DNA from: an uncultured Prevotellaceae bacterium
GTDB lineage: Bacteria > Bacteroidota > Bacteroidia > Bacteroidales > Bacteroidaceae
DNA: 64,000 nucleotides
Reading direction: 5' to 3'
NCBI GenBank assembly: GCA_900316645.1
Contig: ONDP01000012.1
Location: 1-64,000 of the forward strand
Both the position numbers and the translations under genes were made by a program. Below are positions 25,112 to 33,806 of the stretch, one piece after another (within the stretch, counting starts at the first letter, position 1; the number at the start of each line of letters is the position of its first letter). Below the pieces are notes generated by a model that was given only the letters and a program-made list of their open reading frames with translations, did not search any database and was not told the DNA's origin.

Positions 25112-25396
25112 GAGTATAGTTATTTTTCTTTTTTCTTACATTTATCATGCAAAAGTATGAAATTATTTCATCACCACCAAATAAAACAGCCGTTTTTTCA
25201 ATTAAGTTTTTAAGTTTGTGAGTTTTTGAGTTATAAAAAACCTCCTCCCGACCTCCACGAGGGGAGGAGAGGAGGAGGAAATATAAATTACGATCTAGAA
25301 TTATTTCACTACTTTCTTGCCATTAATGATAAAGTCACCAGCAAAGAGTTCCAAGTAGAGCAATGAAAGAATTTCGCAATTTATTCATCGTAGTTC
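25112..25396. other. 285-bp spacer with promoter, G/C-rich hairpin repeat and a peptide remnant
   Basis: Contains the minus-strand promoter core TACTTTTG (25150-25157) for the kinase-like gene and AT-rich TTAAGTTTT words. A G/C-rich inverted block (25240-25279, CCTCCTCCCG...GGAGGAGG) could act as a terminator for maeB transcripts. On the minus strand, 25305-25385 encodes an open peptide ending ELFAGDFIINGKKVVK*, similar to the tail of type IX secretion C-terminal domains. It is preceded by a stop, so it is a remnant or chance. Confidence 0.5.
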
Positions 25397-27703
25397 TTAA
25401 CCTAATTTACTGTTGTTAATGCGTGTCTTGACCTTGTCCACGTAAGCATCGATGGAGGCAACGGCTACGATGTTGACAACATCGCGGACGGATGCACCGA
25501 AATCGACGAAGTGGATAGGTTTGTTGAGTCCCATCTGAATCGGGCCAATGATTTCGACATCGGCATCGAGCATCTGCAGCATCTTGTAGCTTGAACGGGC
25601 TGATGTGAGGTTGGGGAATACCAGGGTGTTGACATCTTTGTTCAAAAGGCGGGTGAAAGGATACTGGTTGTCGCGCAACTCACGATCGAGGGCGAAACCT
25701 AACTGCATTTCACCGTCGATGGCCAAATCGGGATACTTTGCCTGCATGATTTCGGTGGCACGGCGCACTTTCATAGCTCCGTCGGATACGGAACTGCCGA
25801 AGTTGGAGTGGGAAATCATGGCAACGACAGGCTTCTCGTTGAAGAATCGTACGCTGGTGGCTGCCAGCTTGGCTAAATCGGCGAGGGTTTCGGCATCAGG
25901 GTTCTCGTTGACGAGAGTGTCGGCAATATAGAGGGTGCCCTTCTGCGAATTGATGATATGCATGGCTCCGAAGTGATTGTATTCGGGACGGATGCCAATG
26001 ACTTCCTTGACCACCTTGACGGTGTTAGAATATTTGGTGTAAAGACCTGTGATGTAAGCATCGGCATCGCCTGTCTCAACCATCATCATACCGAAATAGT
26101 TACGCTCGAACATCTTGTCGTTGGCCTCCTGGAAGGTGTAGCCGTCGCGCTGGCGCTTGTTGGTGAGAATCATGGCATAGCGCTCACGACGCTCTTGCTC
26201 GGAGGGATGGCGCAGGTTGACAATCTCGATACCGTCGATGTTGAGGTCGAGTTTCTTTGCCAGTTTGGTGATAACCTCATCGTTGCCCAAGAGGATGGGT
26301 TGGCAGATGCCTTCGGCCTTGGCTTGAACAGCGGCCTTGAGCATGGTGGGGTGAACAGCCTCGGCAAAGACGACGCGCTGTGGGTGGGCTGCTGCTGTAG
26401 CAAAGAGTTTCTGGGTGAGTTTTGTTTCCTGACCCAGCAGTACGCTGAGCCAATTCTTATATTCGTCCCAATTATCGATGTTCTTGCGTGCCACACCGCT
26501 GTCGATAGCGGCTTTGGCAACGGCAGCACTCACCTCGGTGATGAGTCGTGGATCGACTGGCTTCGGAATGAAATAGTCGCGACCGAAACTGAGGTTGTTG
26601 ACTTTATATACATCGTTGACAACATCGGGCACGGGCTGTTTTGCCAGATTTGCAATGGCGTAAACAGCAGCCAACTTCATCTCTTCGTTGATGGCAGTGG
26701 CATGAACGTCGAGGGCTCCGCGGAAAATGTAGGGGAAGCCGATGACATTATTAATCTGATTAGGATAGTCGGTACGTCCGGTTGACATGAGTGTGTCGGG
26801 GCGTGCCTCCATCGCATCCTCATAGCTGATTTCAGGAACAGGGTTAGCAAGTGCGAAGATGACAGGGTCTTTTGCCATCGTCTTCACCATCTCCTTGGTG
26901 AGCACATTACCCTTTGACAGTCCGACGAAGACATCGGCACCATTGACAGCCTCTGCCAGGGTGTGGATGTCGGTGCGCTGGGTGGCGAAGAAACGTTTCT
27001 GCTCGTTGAGGTCCTGACGGTCAATGCTGATGACGCCCTTGGAGTCGAGCATGACGATGTTTTCCTTAGAGGCTCCGATGGCCATGTACAGTTTGGTGCA
27101 GGAAATAGCCGCAGCACCAGCTCCGTTAACGACAATCTTTACTTTGCTGATGTCCTTGCCATTGACTTCGAGGGCATTCTTCAGTCCGGCTGCAGAAATG
27201 ATGGCAGTGCCGTGCTGGTCGTCGTGCATGACGGGGATGTCGAGGGTGCGCTTCAGGCGATCCTCGATATAGAAACACTCAGGAGCCTTGATGTCCTCGA
27301 GGTTGATACCTCCGAAGGTAGGAGCGATGCGCTCTACTGCCTCACAGAATTTCTCAGGGTCTTTTTCTGCCACCTCGATATCGAAGACGTCAATACCACC
27401 ATAGATTTTGAAGAGCAGACCCTTACCCTCCATGACGGGTTTGCCGCTCATGGCACCGATATCACCAAGTCCGAGTACGGCAGTACCGTTGGAGATGACA
27501 GCTACCAAATTGCCCTTGTCCGTGTATTTGTATGCATCGTCGGGATTTTCCTGTATTTCCAGACAGGGGTAGGCGACACCGGGAGAGTAGGCTAGCGACA
27601 GGTCTGTTTGTGTTCGATAAGCCTTTGTTGGCTTTACTTCAATTTTGCCAGGACGGCCAGCCTCATGATATTCAAGGGCGGCCTCTTTTGTGATTTTTAC
27701 CAT
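25397..27703 (-). CDS. maeB: NADP-dependent malic enzyme, MaeB type
   Basis: 768 residues. Malic enzyme N-terminal and NAD-binding domains ([49 protein letters not shown]) followed by a phosphotransacetylase-like domain from about residue 430 ([29 protein letters not shown]...). This fusion is the MaeB form. It decarboxylates malate to pyruvate with NADP; the PTA-like part is regulatory in characterised enzymes. It is monocistronic with its own promoter, divergent from a TetR gene. Confidence 0.95.
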   Translation of the reverse strand: MVKITKEAALEYHEAGRPGKIEVKPTKAYRTQTDLSLAYSPGVAYPCLEIQENPDDAYKYTDKGNLVAVISNGTAVLGLGDIGAMSGKPVMEGKGLLFKIYGGIDVFDIEVAEKDPEKFCEAVERIAPTFGGINLEDIKAPECFYIEDRLKRTLDIPVMHDDQHGTAIISAAGLKNALEVNGKDISKVKIVVNGAGAAAISCTKLYMAIGASKENIVMLDSKGVISIDRQDLNEQKRFFATQRTDIHTLAEAVNGADVFVGLSKGNVLTKEMVKTMAKDPVIFALANPVPEISYEDAMEARPDTLMSTGRTDYPNQINNVIGFPYIFRGALDVHATAINEEMKLAAVYAIANLAKQPVPDVVNDVYKVNNLSFGRDYFIPKPVDPRLITEVSAAVAKAAIDSGVARKNIDNWDEYKNWLSVLLGQETKLTQKLFATAAAHPQRVVFAEAVHPTMLKAAVQAKAEGICQPILLGNDEVITKLAKKLDLNIDGIEIVNLRHPSEQERRERYAMILTNKRQRDGYTFQEANDKMFERNYFGMMMVETGDADAYITGLYTKYSNTVKVVKEVIGIRPEYNHFGAMHIINSQKGTLYIADTLVNENPDAETLADLAKLAATSVRFFNEKPVVAMISHSNFGSSVSDGAMKVRRATEIMQAKYPDLAIDGEMQLGFALDRELRDNQYPFTRLLNKDVNTLVFPNLTSARSSYKMLQMLDADVEIIGPIQMGLNKPIHFVDFGASVRDVVNIVAVASIDAYVDKVKTRINNSKLG

Positions 27704-27747
27704 AAAGTGTTGTGTATTATTAATGTATTACTTTTCCAAAATCCTCG

Positions 27748-27755
27748 CAAAGTTA
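27748..27755 (-). promoter_or_regulatory. Promoter core TAACTTTG of maeB
   Basis: CAAAGTTA on the plus strand, 45 bp upstream of the maeB ATG. A TAACTTTG core for tetR lies 44 bp away on the other strand, so the two units are divergent and could share control. Confidence 0.65.
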
Positions 27756-27798
27756 CAAAAAACTCTTTAAAAAGCAGTCTTTTTTTTATATATTTTAG

Positions 27799-27806
27799 TA
27801 ACTTTG
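27799..27806 (+). promoter_or_regulatory. Promoter core TAACTTTG of the TetR gene
   Basis: TAACTTTG 19 nt upstream of the ATG at 27825, the same core sequence as the divergent maeB promoter. Confidence 0.65.
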
Positions 27807-27824
27807 TAGGCAAAATGATTAGTT

Positions 27825-28445
27825 ATGCAAGAAATAAAAGACTTATCAGCCTATCGTCAGTCGTTGAAAGTTAAGATTCTGGAAACGGCAACCAAGGCTT
27901 TTCTGTCGCGCGGAATCAAGGCTGTGAAGATGGACGATATAGCCTCGGCACTGTCTATCTCGAAGCGGACGGTCTATGAGATTTACGGCGATAAGGAGTC
28001 TCTACTGTTTGAATGCGTCAAGGATGGGCATGAGAAACGGCATAGGGAGATGACGGAGTTTGCCGAACAGCACAATGTGATGGAAACTGTGCTGGAGGCC
28101 TATCGCCGTAAGGTGGAGGAATTCAGCACCGTCAACCACGCTTTCTACGAGGACGTACAGCTCTACCCTCAGGTGATGGATTATGTTGAGGAGAAACGCC
28201 AGAGCTCCCATCAGTATTTCATATCGTTCATGCGGCGTGGCGTAAAGGAGGGATACTTCCGTGAGGGTGTGAACTTCGAACTTATCAGCAAGATGTTTGA
28301 AGCGATAGGGCGCAGCATTGGGCAGGCATCGCTCTACACACAATACCCTTACGAGGAACTGCTGACGAACATGATGCTGATTCCGATGCGGGGACTCTGC
28401 ACGTCGAAGGGCATCAAGATACTGGATGGGGTGATGAAAACTTAA
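27825..28445 (+). CDS. TetR/AcrR family transcriptional regulator
   Basis: 206 residues. N-terminal TetR DNA-binding domain (KVKILETATKAFLSRGIKAVKMDDIASALSISKRTVYEIYGDKESLLFEC) with the typical T-x-Y-x-x-F/Y-G-D-K-E pattern, then a helical ligand-binding region. The ligand is unknown. It is divergent from maeB and is followed after 30 bp by a membrane AraC regulator, so it may control either. No operator palindrome is obvious in the 121-bp divergent spacer. Confidence 0.9.
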   Translation: MQEIKDLSAYRQSLKVKILETATKAFLSRGIKAVKMDDIASALSISKRTVYEIYGDKESLLFECVKDGHEKRHREMTEFAEQHNVMETVLEAYRRKVEEFSTVNHAFYEDVQLYPQVMDYVEEKRQSSHQYFISFMRRGVKEGYFREGVNFELISKMFEAIGRSIGQASLYTQYPYEELLTNMMLIPMRGLCTSKGIKILDGVMKT

Positions 28446-28475
28446 TGAAAACGTACTAAAGCTAACCTGAAAAGA

Positions 28476-30935
28476 ATGAAGAAAGATAAATGCAGATTAT
28501 GGCATAGATGGTTGTTGTCGATGGCATTGTTGACAACCGTTCTGGCTGTTCATGCCGATGAGTCGGAACGACTGTTTAAAGTGTTTGACAGTGCCGACGG
28601 ACTGGCAGACAACGGTGCACAGGTTATATTATGTACGAAGACGGGCCGTATGGTCATCAATTCTATCGGACATATCAATTTCTATAACGGTTCGTCGTTC
28701 GAGCATATCGACCCCTTACAGCAAGACATCTATGAACTGCCAAATTATACAGGATACTACCATTTATATTTTGACAAGAAACACCACCTATGGGTGAAGG
28801 ACAAGAAACAAGTGACCTGTGTTGACTTGATGACCGAGCAGTTTGTCCACGACGTGAGGGGAGAACTGCAGGCGATGGGTTTCACTGGTAAGGCCGACGA
28901 CCTCTTTGTGGACGACGACGGGTGTGTGCTAGTCATGTCGGGTAATAAGCTGCACAATTTAAAGAACCAGCAAACGTATCCCGTCAGAAACGGAAAAAGA
29001 TTGCAGGACATAGGTTCAGTAGAAGACCAGATGGTCATACTCTTCTATGACGACAGCAGTATAGAAGCCTTCAACCACGAGACGGGAGCCGTCATCTATA
29101 TCAAGACGGCGCTGAGCCCCGAGATGGCAGAAAAATACAAGAAGACATCGGTGCTTTGTAATCAGCCGATGGGGTTTTATCAGATACGTTGTGGCGATGC
29201 CGGTTCGGTGCTGATGCATATCGCTTCGCATACAGGTGAGGCGAGTGTGGTGATGGAGGTGCCTTACCGACTGAACAATATGGCTGTTCATGGCGACTTG
29301 CTCTATATTGCTTCCTCGAAGGGATATTGGACATTCAATATCAAGACAGGCGAGAAGAACCACTACGAAAAGTTGACACGTATAGACCATCAGGTGATAG
29401 AGACCAGCATTAACGACATCTCGTTCGACTTGCAGGGCGGTATGTGGATAGGTACCGGGAAACGGGGACTGCTCTATTCGAAACCTTACACTCCGCCTTT
29501 CAAGGTGTATTTCATGAACGACCCCAAGGCCCGACAGTATAGCGCCATGTTGAAGAAATATGCCGAGGAGTGTCTGGACAGTCTGCCGCGTCGCGTCAAC
29601 TGCCTTTTCCGCGACAGCCGAGGCTGGAGATGGGAAGGTTCGAACACTGGACTCAGACTGTATATGACGGATAATGCTAAGCCCATAGTATATACTGACG
29701 GCGACGGACTGAATAACGATGTAATACACTCCATTGTAGAAGACAGCGACCATAATATGTGGGTCAGTACCAGTCACGGCATCTGTGCGTTGGTCGTCAG
29801 CAAGGGTATGGTGGCTAAAATAGTGTGCTACGATGCTGACGACAACATCCCGAACGGCACCTTCGACAACGGACTCGCCATGAAGCTGGAGGATGGCACC
29901 ATCATCATGCAGTCGCAAGATTATGTCATAGAGTTTAATCCCTCCAATTTCCATACGACCAAGCGCATCGATATTAAACTCTATCCTAAGCTGATTCGTT
30001 TGTCGGTGAACGGACGGAACATCCAGCCTGGTATGCTGCTCAATGGAAAGATGATACTGGACCGTGCTATCACCCGAGCCAAGGAGCTGAACCTGAACTA
30101 CGATCAGAATACCATTAATTTGCTCTTCACAGGACTGAACTATTTCCGACCCGTGCAGACCTACTATCGTGTGAGGGTGAAGGGATTCCAGGATGAATGG
30201 AAGACATTCGCCGTGAACGATGAAAGTGGACGCGTGGATAGCAAGGGTATGTTGCACTATCCGATTTTCGGTATCCAACCGGGTAAGTATATCATTGAGG
30301 TTCAGACCTCTATGTCGCCCGACGTGTGGGAAGTGGAACCTTATGAATGGATACTCGTCATCAACGAACCTTGGTGGCGTATGACCATTGTCTATGCATC
30401 GTTGGGACTGCTGTTGCTGGGATTGCTGATAGCTAATTTCGTGTATTTCAATCGTAACACCAGGCTCAAACTGAGTCGCAGCAACATTGAGGGAGGTGTC
30501 ATCAAGCGCGTCATGGCCTGTGCTGACATCTGCTGTAACATGGAGAATGAAGAGCTGTCGCCGTTATCGTCAGAACTCAGCACGGAACAGGACGAAACTG
30601 CACAAGACAGGTTTGCCGACATCATGCTGAAGATTATTCCCTATGTGAAAGACAAGCAGAGTCATCAGCTAACGATGGTGAAGTTGTCGGAACTGGCGCA
30701 GGTGGATGTCGATGAGTTCTTCCAAATTATGTCAGGCAATTTGTATAAATCGCCTCGCATCGTCGCTCTGAAGTTGCGTTTGCAACATGTAGCCGAAATG
30801 CTGAAGAATAGTGAGAAGAGTGTGGATGAGATAGCTGAGGAACTGCACTTCGCGTCGCCCAACTTCATGATAGCCAGTTTCTATCACCTATTCCGGATGA
30901 CGCCCGATGCCTATCGTGCCAACAATCCCCGATAA
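28476..30935 (+). CDS. Transmembrane AraC-type regulator with two-component-like beta-propeller sensor
   Basis: 819 residues. Signal peptide/anchor (1-27), then a periplasmic sensor resembling that of hybrid two-component systems: repeated propeller blades (for example LFRDSRGWRWEGSNTGLRLY and IVEDSDHNMWVSTSHGICAL) and a Y_Y_Y domain (YYRVRVKGFQDEWKTFAV...). A TM helix near 645-665 (TIVYASLGLLLLGLLIANFVYF) leads directly to a C-terminal AraC HTH (about 725-817). The kinase, ATPase and receiver domains of hybrid regulators are absent, so it is a one-component membrane transcription factor. It ends 25 nt inside the convergent DUF5103 gene. Confidence 0.85.
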   Translation: MKKDKCRLWHRWLLSMALLTTVLAVHADESERLFKVFDSADGLADNGAQVILCTKTGRMVINSIGHINFYNGSSFEHIDPLQQDIYELPNYTGYYHLYFDKKHHLWVKDKKQVTCVDLMTEQFVHDVRGELQAMGFTGKADDLFVDDDGCVLVMSGNKLHNLKNQQTYPVRNGKRLQDIGSVEDQMVILFYDDSSIEAFNHETGAVIYIKTALSPEMAEKYKKTSVLCNQPMGFYQIRCGDAGSVLMHIASHTGEASVVMEVPYRLNNMAVHGDLLYIASSKGYWTFNIKTGEKNHYEKLTRIDHQVIETSINDISFDLQGGMWIGTGKRGLLYSKPYTPPFKVYFMNDPKARQYSAMLKKYAEECLDSLPRRVNCLFRDSRGWRWEGSNTGLRLYMTDNAKPIVYTDGDGLNNDVIHSIVEDSDHNMWVSTSHGICALVVSKGMVAKIVCYDADDNIPNGTFDNGLAMKLEDGTIIMQSQDYVIEFNPSNFHTTKRIDIKLYPKLIRLSVNGRNIQPGMLLNGKMILDRAITRAKELNLNYDQNTINLLFTGLNYFRPVQTYYRVRVKGFQDEWKTFAVNDESGRVDSKGMLHYPIFGIQPGKYIIEVQTSMSPDVWEVEPYEWILVINEPWWRMTIVYASLGLLLLGLLIANFVYFNRNTRLKLSRSNIEGGVIKRVMACADICCNMENEELSPLSSELSTEQDETAQDRFADIMLKIIPYVKDKQSHQLTMVKLSELAQVDVDEFFQIMSGNLYKSPRIVALKLRLQHVAEMLKNSEKSVDEIAEELHFASPNFMIASFYHLFRMTPDAYRANNPR

Positions 30936-32122
30936 CCTACGAGTCGCCAAGAACGGGCTCCTAGACTTTTGTGATAAACGAAAGCCTGATACTTGTTGCC
31001 TGTTTGGAAGAAGTTACCCTCGGTAGGGGCTGGTCGTCCCTCGCGCGTAACATATTGATAAGAATAATACCCCTGTTTCTGCATGACCTGTGCTAAATAG
31101 CACTGGTTCTGGGAGTCGTACTGCAGTTGGTAGGCTGTGGGGTCGGCATTGGTCGTCCATTGTCCCTGTAGGAATATCTCGCCGAGATAAGGGGCGTCGA
31201 TGCGGTAGTTAATCCATACATAGTCGCAGGTATATGCCACTTCGGTTCGATTGCTGTTACGGATATAGAAGGCTCCGTTGGCTGACTCGTCAGTCAGATA
31301 GTTGCGTCGCAGGGTAGAGGCAAAGGGGAAGGCCTGATAGTGTGTGCCGTCCCAACCGATGTGGTCGATACCCATTGTGGGATGGCTGACGTCGAGCACT
31401 TCAAATTTATGATATTCATTGCCAGCATCGAAGATGAGGTCGCGTTGGTGTTCCCATCGCATGCCCTGGTGAAACTGATAGGTGGGTAGGGGATTGATGC
31501 GGGCTGTCTGTTCGTTCCAATTCTGCATGACAACGGTATAGATTTCATCCTCAGGACGAATCACGTTAATGCCCTTGTAATCAATCGCCATCGTCAGTTG
31601 TTGGTGGCTCCTGTTGACGTCGATGTCGGTATTGGTAGTCATGCTAAGACTGACAGTCATCAGGGGTTCTACCACATAGAACTCAGCGTCGAGCACTTTC
31701 TCGTGGTTGGCATCCTCGTCATAGATGGTCAGGCGGTAGTTGCCACTCATGCGAATCCTGCACTGGCTGTTGGGAATCTGGAACTCATAGTGCGTATAAT
31801 TGACAGTTGTATTGAGCGAGTTCTGGTAGTCGTCGATGGGATAGTCGTTGAAGCCCTGCAGCCAGTCACTCTCAAATAGTTCGGTGGATTCCTCCCAATC
31901 GGCTTCACAACGCGTGATATGGCAGATGTAGCGATGAATGTCGTGGGAGAGTTCGTCAAACCCGATGCGAAGCACATCGAAACTGCCCAGTTCCATCACA
32001 GGGCGCTCCTGCCATTCGTTATTAACGATGGTAGTCAGCGTCTTGACAGTAGGCGAATATATCTTGTTGCCAGCCTGTAAAGTGGTCGCAAACAGCAGAA
32101 AAGTCACTAATAAGTATCTCAT
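30911..32122 (-). CDS. DUF5103 domain-containing exported protein
   Basis: 403 residues from ATG 32122. Signal peptide (MRYLLVTFLLFATTLQAG), then the Bacteroidetes DUF5103 pattern: VLRIGFDELSHDIHRYICHITRCEADWEES, LYESDWLQGF-like segment, NYRLTIYDEDA, and C-terminal GEIFLQGQWTTNADPTAYQLQYDSQNQCYLAQVMQKQGYYSYQYV. Probably a beta-sandwich envelope protein of unknown role. It overlaps the AraC-type gene by 25 bp tail to tail. Promoter core at 32129-32136. Confidence 0.85.
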   Translation of the reverse strand: MRYLLVTFLLFATTLQAGNKIYSPTVKTLTTIVNNEWQERPVMELGSFDVLRIGFDELSHDIHRYICHITRCEADWEESTELFESDWLQGFNDYPIDDYQNSLNTTVNYTHYEFQIPNSQCRIRMSGNYRLTIYDEDANHEKVLDAEFYVVEPLMTVSLSMTTNTDIDVNRSHQQLTMAIDYKGINVIRPEDEIYTVVMQNWNEQTARINPLPTYQFHQGMRWEHQRDLIFDAGNEYHKFEVLDVSHPTMGIDHIGWDGTHYQAFPFASTLRRNYLTDESANGAFYIRNSNRTEVAYTCDYVWINYRIDAPYLGEIFLQGQWTTNADPTAYQLQYDSQNQCYLAQVMQKQGYYSYQYVTREGRPAPTEGNFFQTGNKYQAFVYHKSLGARSWRLVGYRGLLAR

Positions 32123-32128
32123 TGGCTG

Positions 32129-32136
32129 CAAAAATA
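32129..32136 (-). promoter_or_regulatory. Promoter core TATTTTTG of the DUF5103 gene
   Basis: CAAAAATA on the plus strand, beginning 7 bp upstream of the ATG at 32122, so the transcript would be nearly leaderless. An in-frame TTG overlaps the box and is not a credible start. Confidence 0.55.
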
Positions 32137-32178
32137 CAAAATAAATATGATAAATTTGGCATTTCTCTCGATTTTATG

Positions 32179-32186
32179 TAATTTTG
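32179..32186 (+). promoter_or_regulatory. Promoter core TAATTTTG of the lipoprotein-smpB-metH operon
   Basis: TAATTTTG ends 9 nt before ATG 32195. The upstream in-frame ATG at 32147 lies before the promoter and is rejected. Confidence 0.6.
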
Positions 32187-32194
32187 TAGTCGTT

Positions 32195-32821
32195 ATGAGA
32201 AGATTTATGTTGATAATGCTTTCCGCAGCACTGCTCATTGGTGCATATTCCTGTGGCAACAGGAAGAATGCTGCCGACTATGCCCCTATGCTTGACAGTA
32301 TTCGCAAGGCAGAGGTGGCAAAGGATTTGCTGAAGCCGACAGCTGGTGATCCCGTCATAGCTTTCTTCGACTCGCTAGAGATGAAATCCATCCCAATGAA
32401 GTACACACCGGAGTTCGTGGAGTATCTGCCCCAGATGAAGAAGGTGCCTGCTGTTTTTAACAGCCGTTTCGACTATGAGAGCAATGTCGAGCTGTTGGCA
32501 GTCAAGCTGCCCTCGTATCGGAACTTCCATGTGGTGTTGCTGGCAGAGAAATTGGACTCAGTGTCCACCTCGCTCTATGTCTGTACGATGAATCAGTCGT
32601 ATGTGCTGGTTGACCGTCTGTGTATCTATGAACAGAAGATAGAAGACAAGAACGGGCAGTTGGGTGTGTTGCGACAGGAGTATTACATCACGAGCAAGTA
32701 TGAATGCACCCTGTTCAGCTATTTCCGTGGCGAGGACGACGAGACAGAGAGCGAAGAGGCTGCCTATCGATATGTAATAAACAAAGAAGGAAATTTTGAA
32801 GAAGTTGTTATAGAATTATGA
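32195..32821 (+). CDS. Hypothetical lipoprotein
   Basis: 208 residues from ATG 32195; ATG 32207 is an alternative. Lipoprotein signal MRRFMLIMLSAALLIGAYSC with cysteine followed by GN. Mature part: a short helical segment, then a beta-rich domain (FDYESNVELLAVKLPSYRNFHVVLLAEKLD...YVLVDRLCIYEQKIED). No named family. The last codons overlap the start of the next gene by 4 nt. Confidence 0.7.
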   Translation: MRRFMLIMLSAALLIGAYSCGNRKNAADYAPMLDSIRKAEVAKDLLKPTAGDPVIAFFDSLEMKSIPMKYTPEFVEYLPQMKKVPAVFNSRFDYESNVELLAVKLPSYRNFHVVLLAEKLDSVSTSLYVCTMNQSYVLVDRLCIYEQKIEDKNGQLGVLRQEYYITSKYECTLFSYFRGEDDETESEEAAYRYVINKEGNFEEVVIEL

Positions 32822-33324
32822 TAGAAGTAACCATTAAGGACGCCCTGTTGCGTCAGTCAGCTCAAGAAGGTACCGATGCCTTTGTTCAGGCATTTATCGA
32901 TGCTATCCGTCAGGCCATTCACGGCGAACTGACTCAGGAAACGATGATGCAACTCAATGCCAATCAAATCACATTGCTGGCATGGGACATTCTGCATGAG
33001 GAGGTGATGGATGGCGGTTTCGTGCAGCTGATACATAATGGCTATGGTCCCTTTATCTTCAAGAATCCTTTTGCCAAGGCAGTGAAGTTGTGGGGACTGC
33101 GCGATCTCTCGAAACTGATTTATGAGGCTCATACCCTCTATTTGAAATACCACGAGCAGATAGAGCAGGACAGCACGGATGAAGAGTTTATGGCTATGTT
33201 CGAACAGTTTCCGGCTTTCGACGATATAGACGACGACTTTGTGGAGAACGAGGAAGCTTGGACAGAGCAGATAGCCCAGTACATTGATGAGCATATCGAA
33301 CAGTTTGCTCAAATAGAAGAATAA
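32818..33324 (+). CDS. DUF4375 (DMP19-like) protein
   Basis: 168 residues. The block [60 protein letters not shown] matches the DUF4375 family, which includes the DNA-mimic protein DMP19 of Neisseria. It is acidic at the C-terminus ([14 protein letters not shown]), in line with a DNA-mimic surface, though that role is inferred. Starts in the ATGA overlap with the lipoprotein gene; smpB follows after 2 bp. Confidence 0.8.
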   Translation: MIEVTIKDALLRQSAQEGTDAFVQAFIDAIRQAIHGELTQETMMQLNANQITLLAWDILHEEVMDGGFVQLIHNGYGPFIFKNPFAKAVKLWGLRDLSKLIYEAHTLYLKYHEQIEQDSTDEEFMAMFEQFPAFDDIDDDFVENEEAWTEQIAQYIDEHIEQFAQIEE

Positions 33325-33326
33325 AA

Positions 33327-33806
33327 ATGAATAAAGACGAAGAGAAAATCAGGAAGAAAAGTCCTGTTCAGATACGCAACAAGAAAGCCTCGTTTGAATA
33401 TTTCTTCATCGAGACTTATACGGCAGGCATTGTCCTGACGGGTACCGAAATCAAGTCAATCCGTCTTGGTAAGGCCAGTTTGGTGGATACCTATTGCTTC
33501 ATCAATAACGGGGAGATATGGGTGAAGGGCATGAACATTTCACCCTATTTCTATGGTTCGTATAACAACCACGAGATGAAGCGCGACAGAAAACTGTTGC
33601 TGAACAAGAAAGAAATACAGAAGTTGCATGCTGCCACTAAGCAGACGGGTTATACCATCGTTCCTCTGCTGGTGTTTATTGATGAACATGGACGTGCCAA
33701 AATGGATATTGCACTCTGTAAAGGTAAAAAGGAGTTTGACAAACGTCAGACACTGAAGGAAAAGGAAGACAAGCGCGAAATGGATCGTGCAATGAAACAT
33801 TATTAA
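33327..33806 (+). CDS. smpB: SsrA-binding protein SmpB
   Basis: 159 residues. Signatures: [67 protein letters not shown] and the basic tail [27 protein letters not shown]. It binds tmRNA for rescue of stalled ribosomes. It shares its final base with the start of metH (TAATG). No ssrA gene was recognised in the window. Confidence 0.96.
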   Translation: MNKDEEKIRKKSPVQIRNKKASFEYFFIETYTAGIVLTGTEIKSIRLGKASLVDTYCFINNGEIWVKGMNISPYFYGSYNNHEMKRDRKLLLNKKEIQKLHAATKQTGYTIVPLLVFIDEHGRAKMDIALCKGKKEFDKRQTLKEKEDKREMDRAMKHY

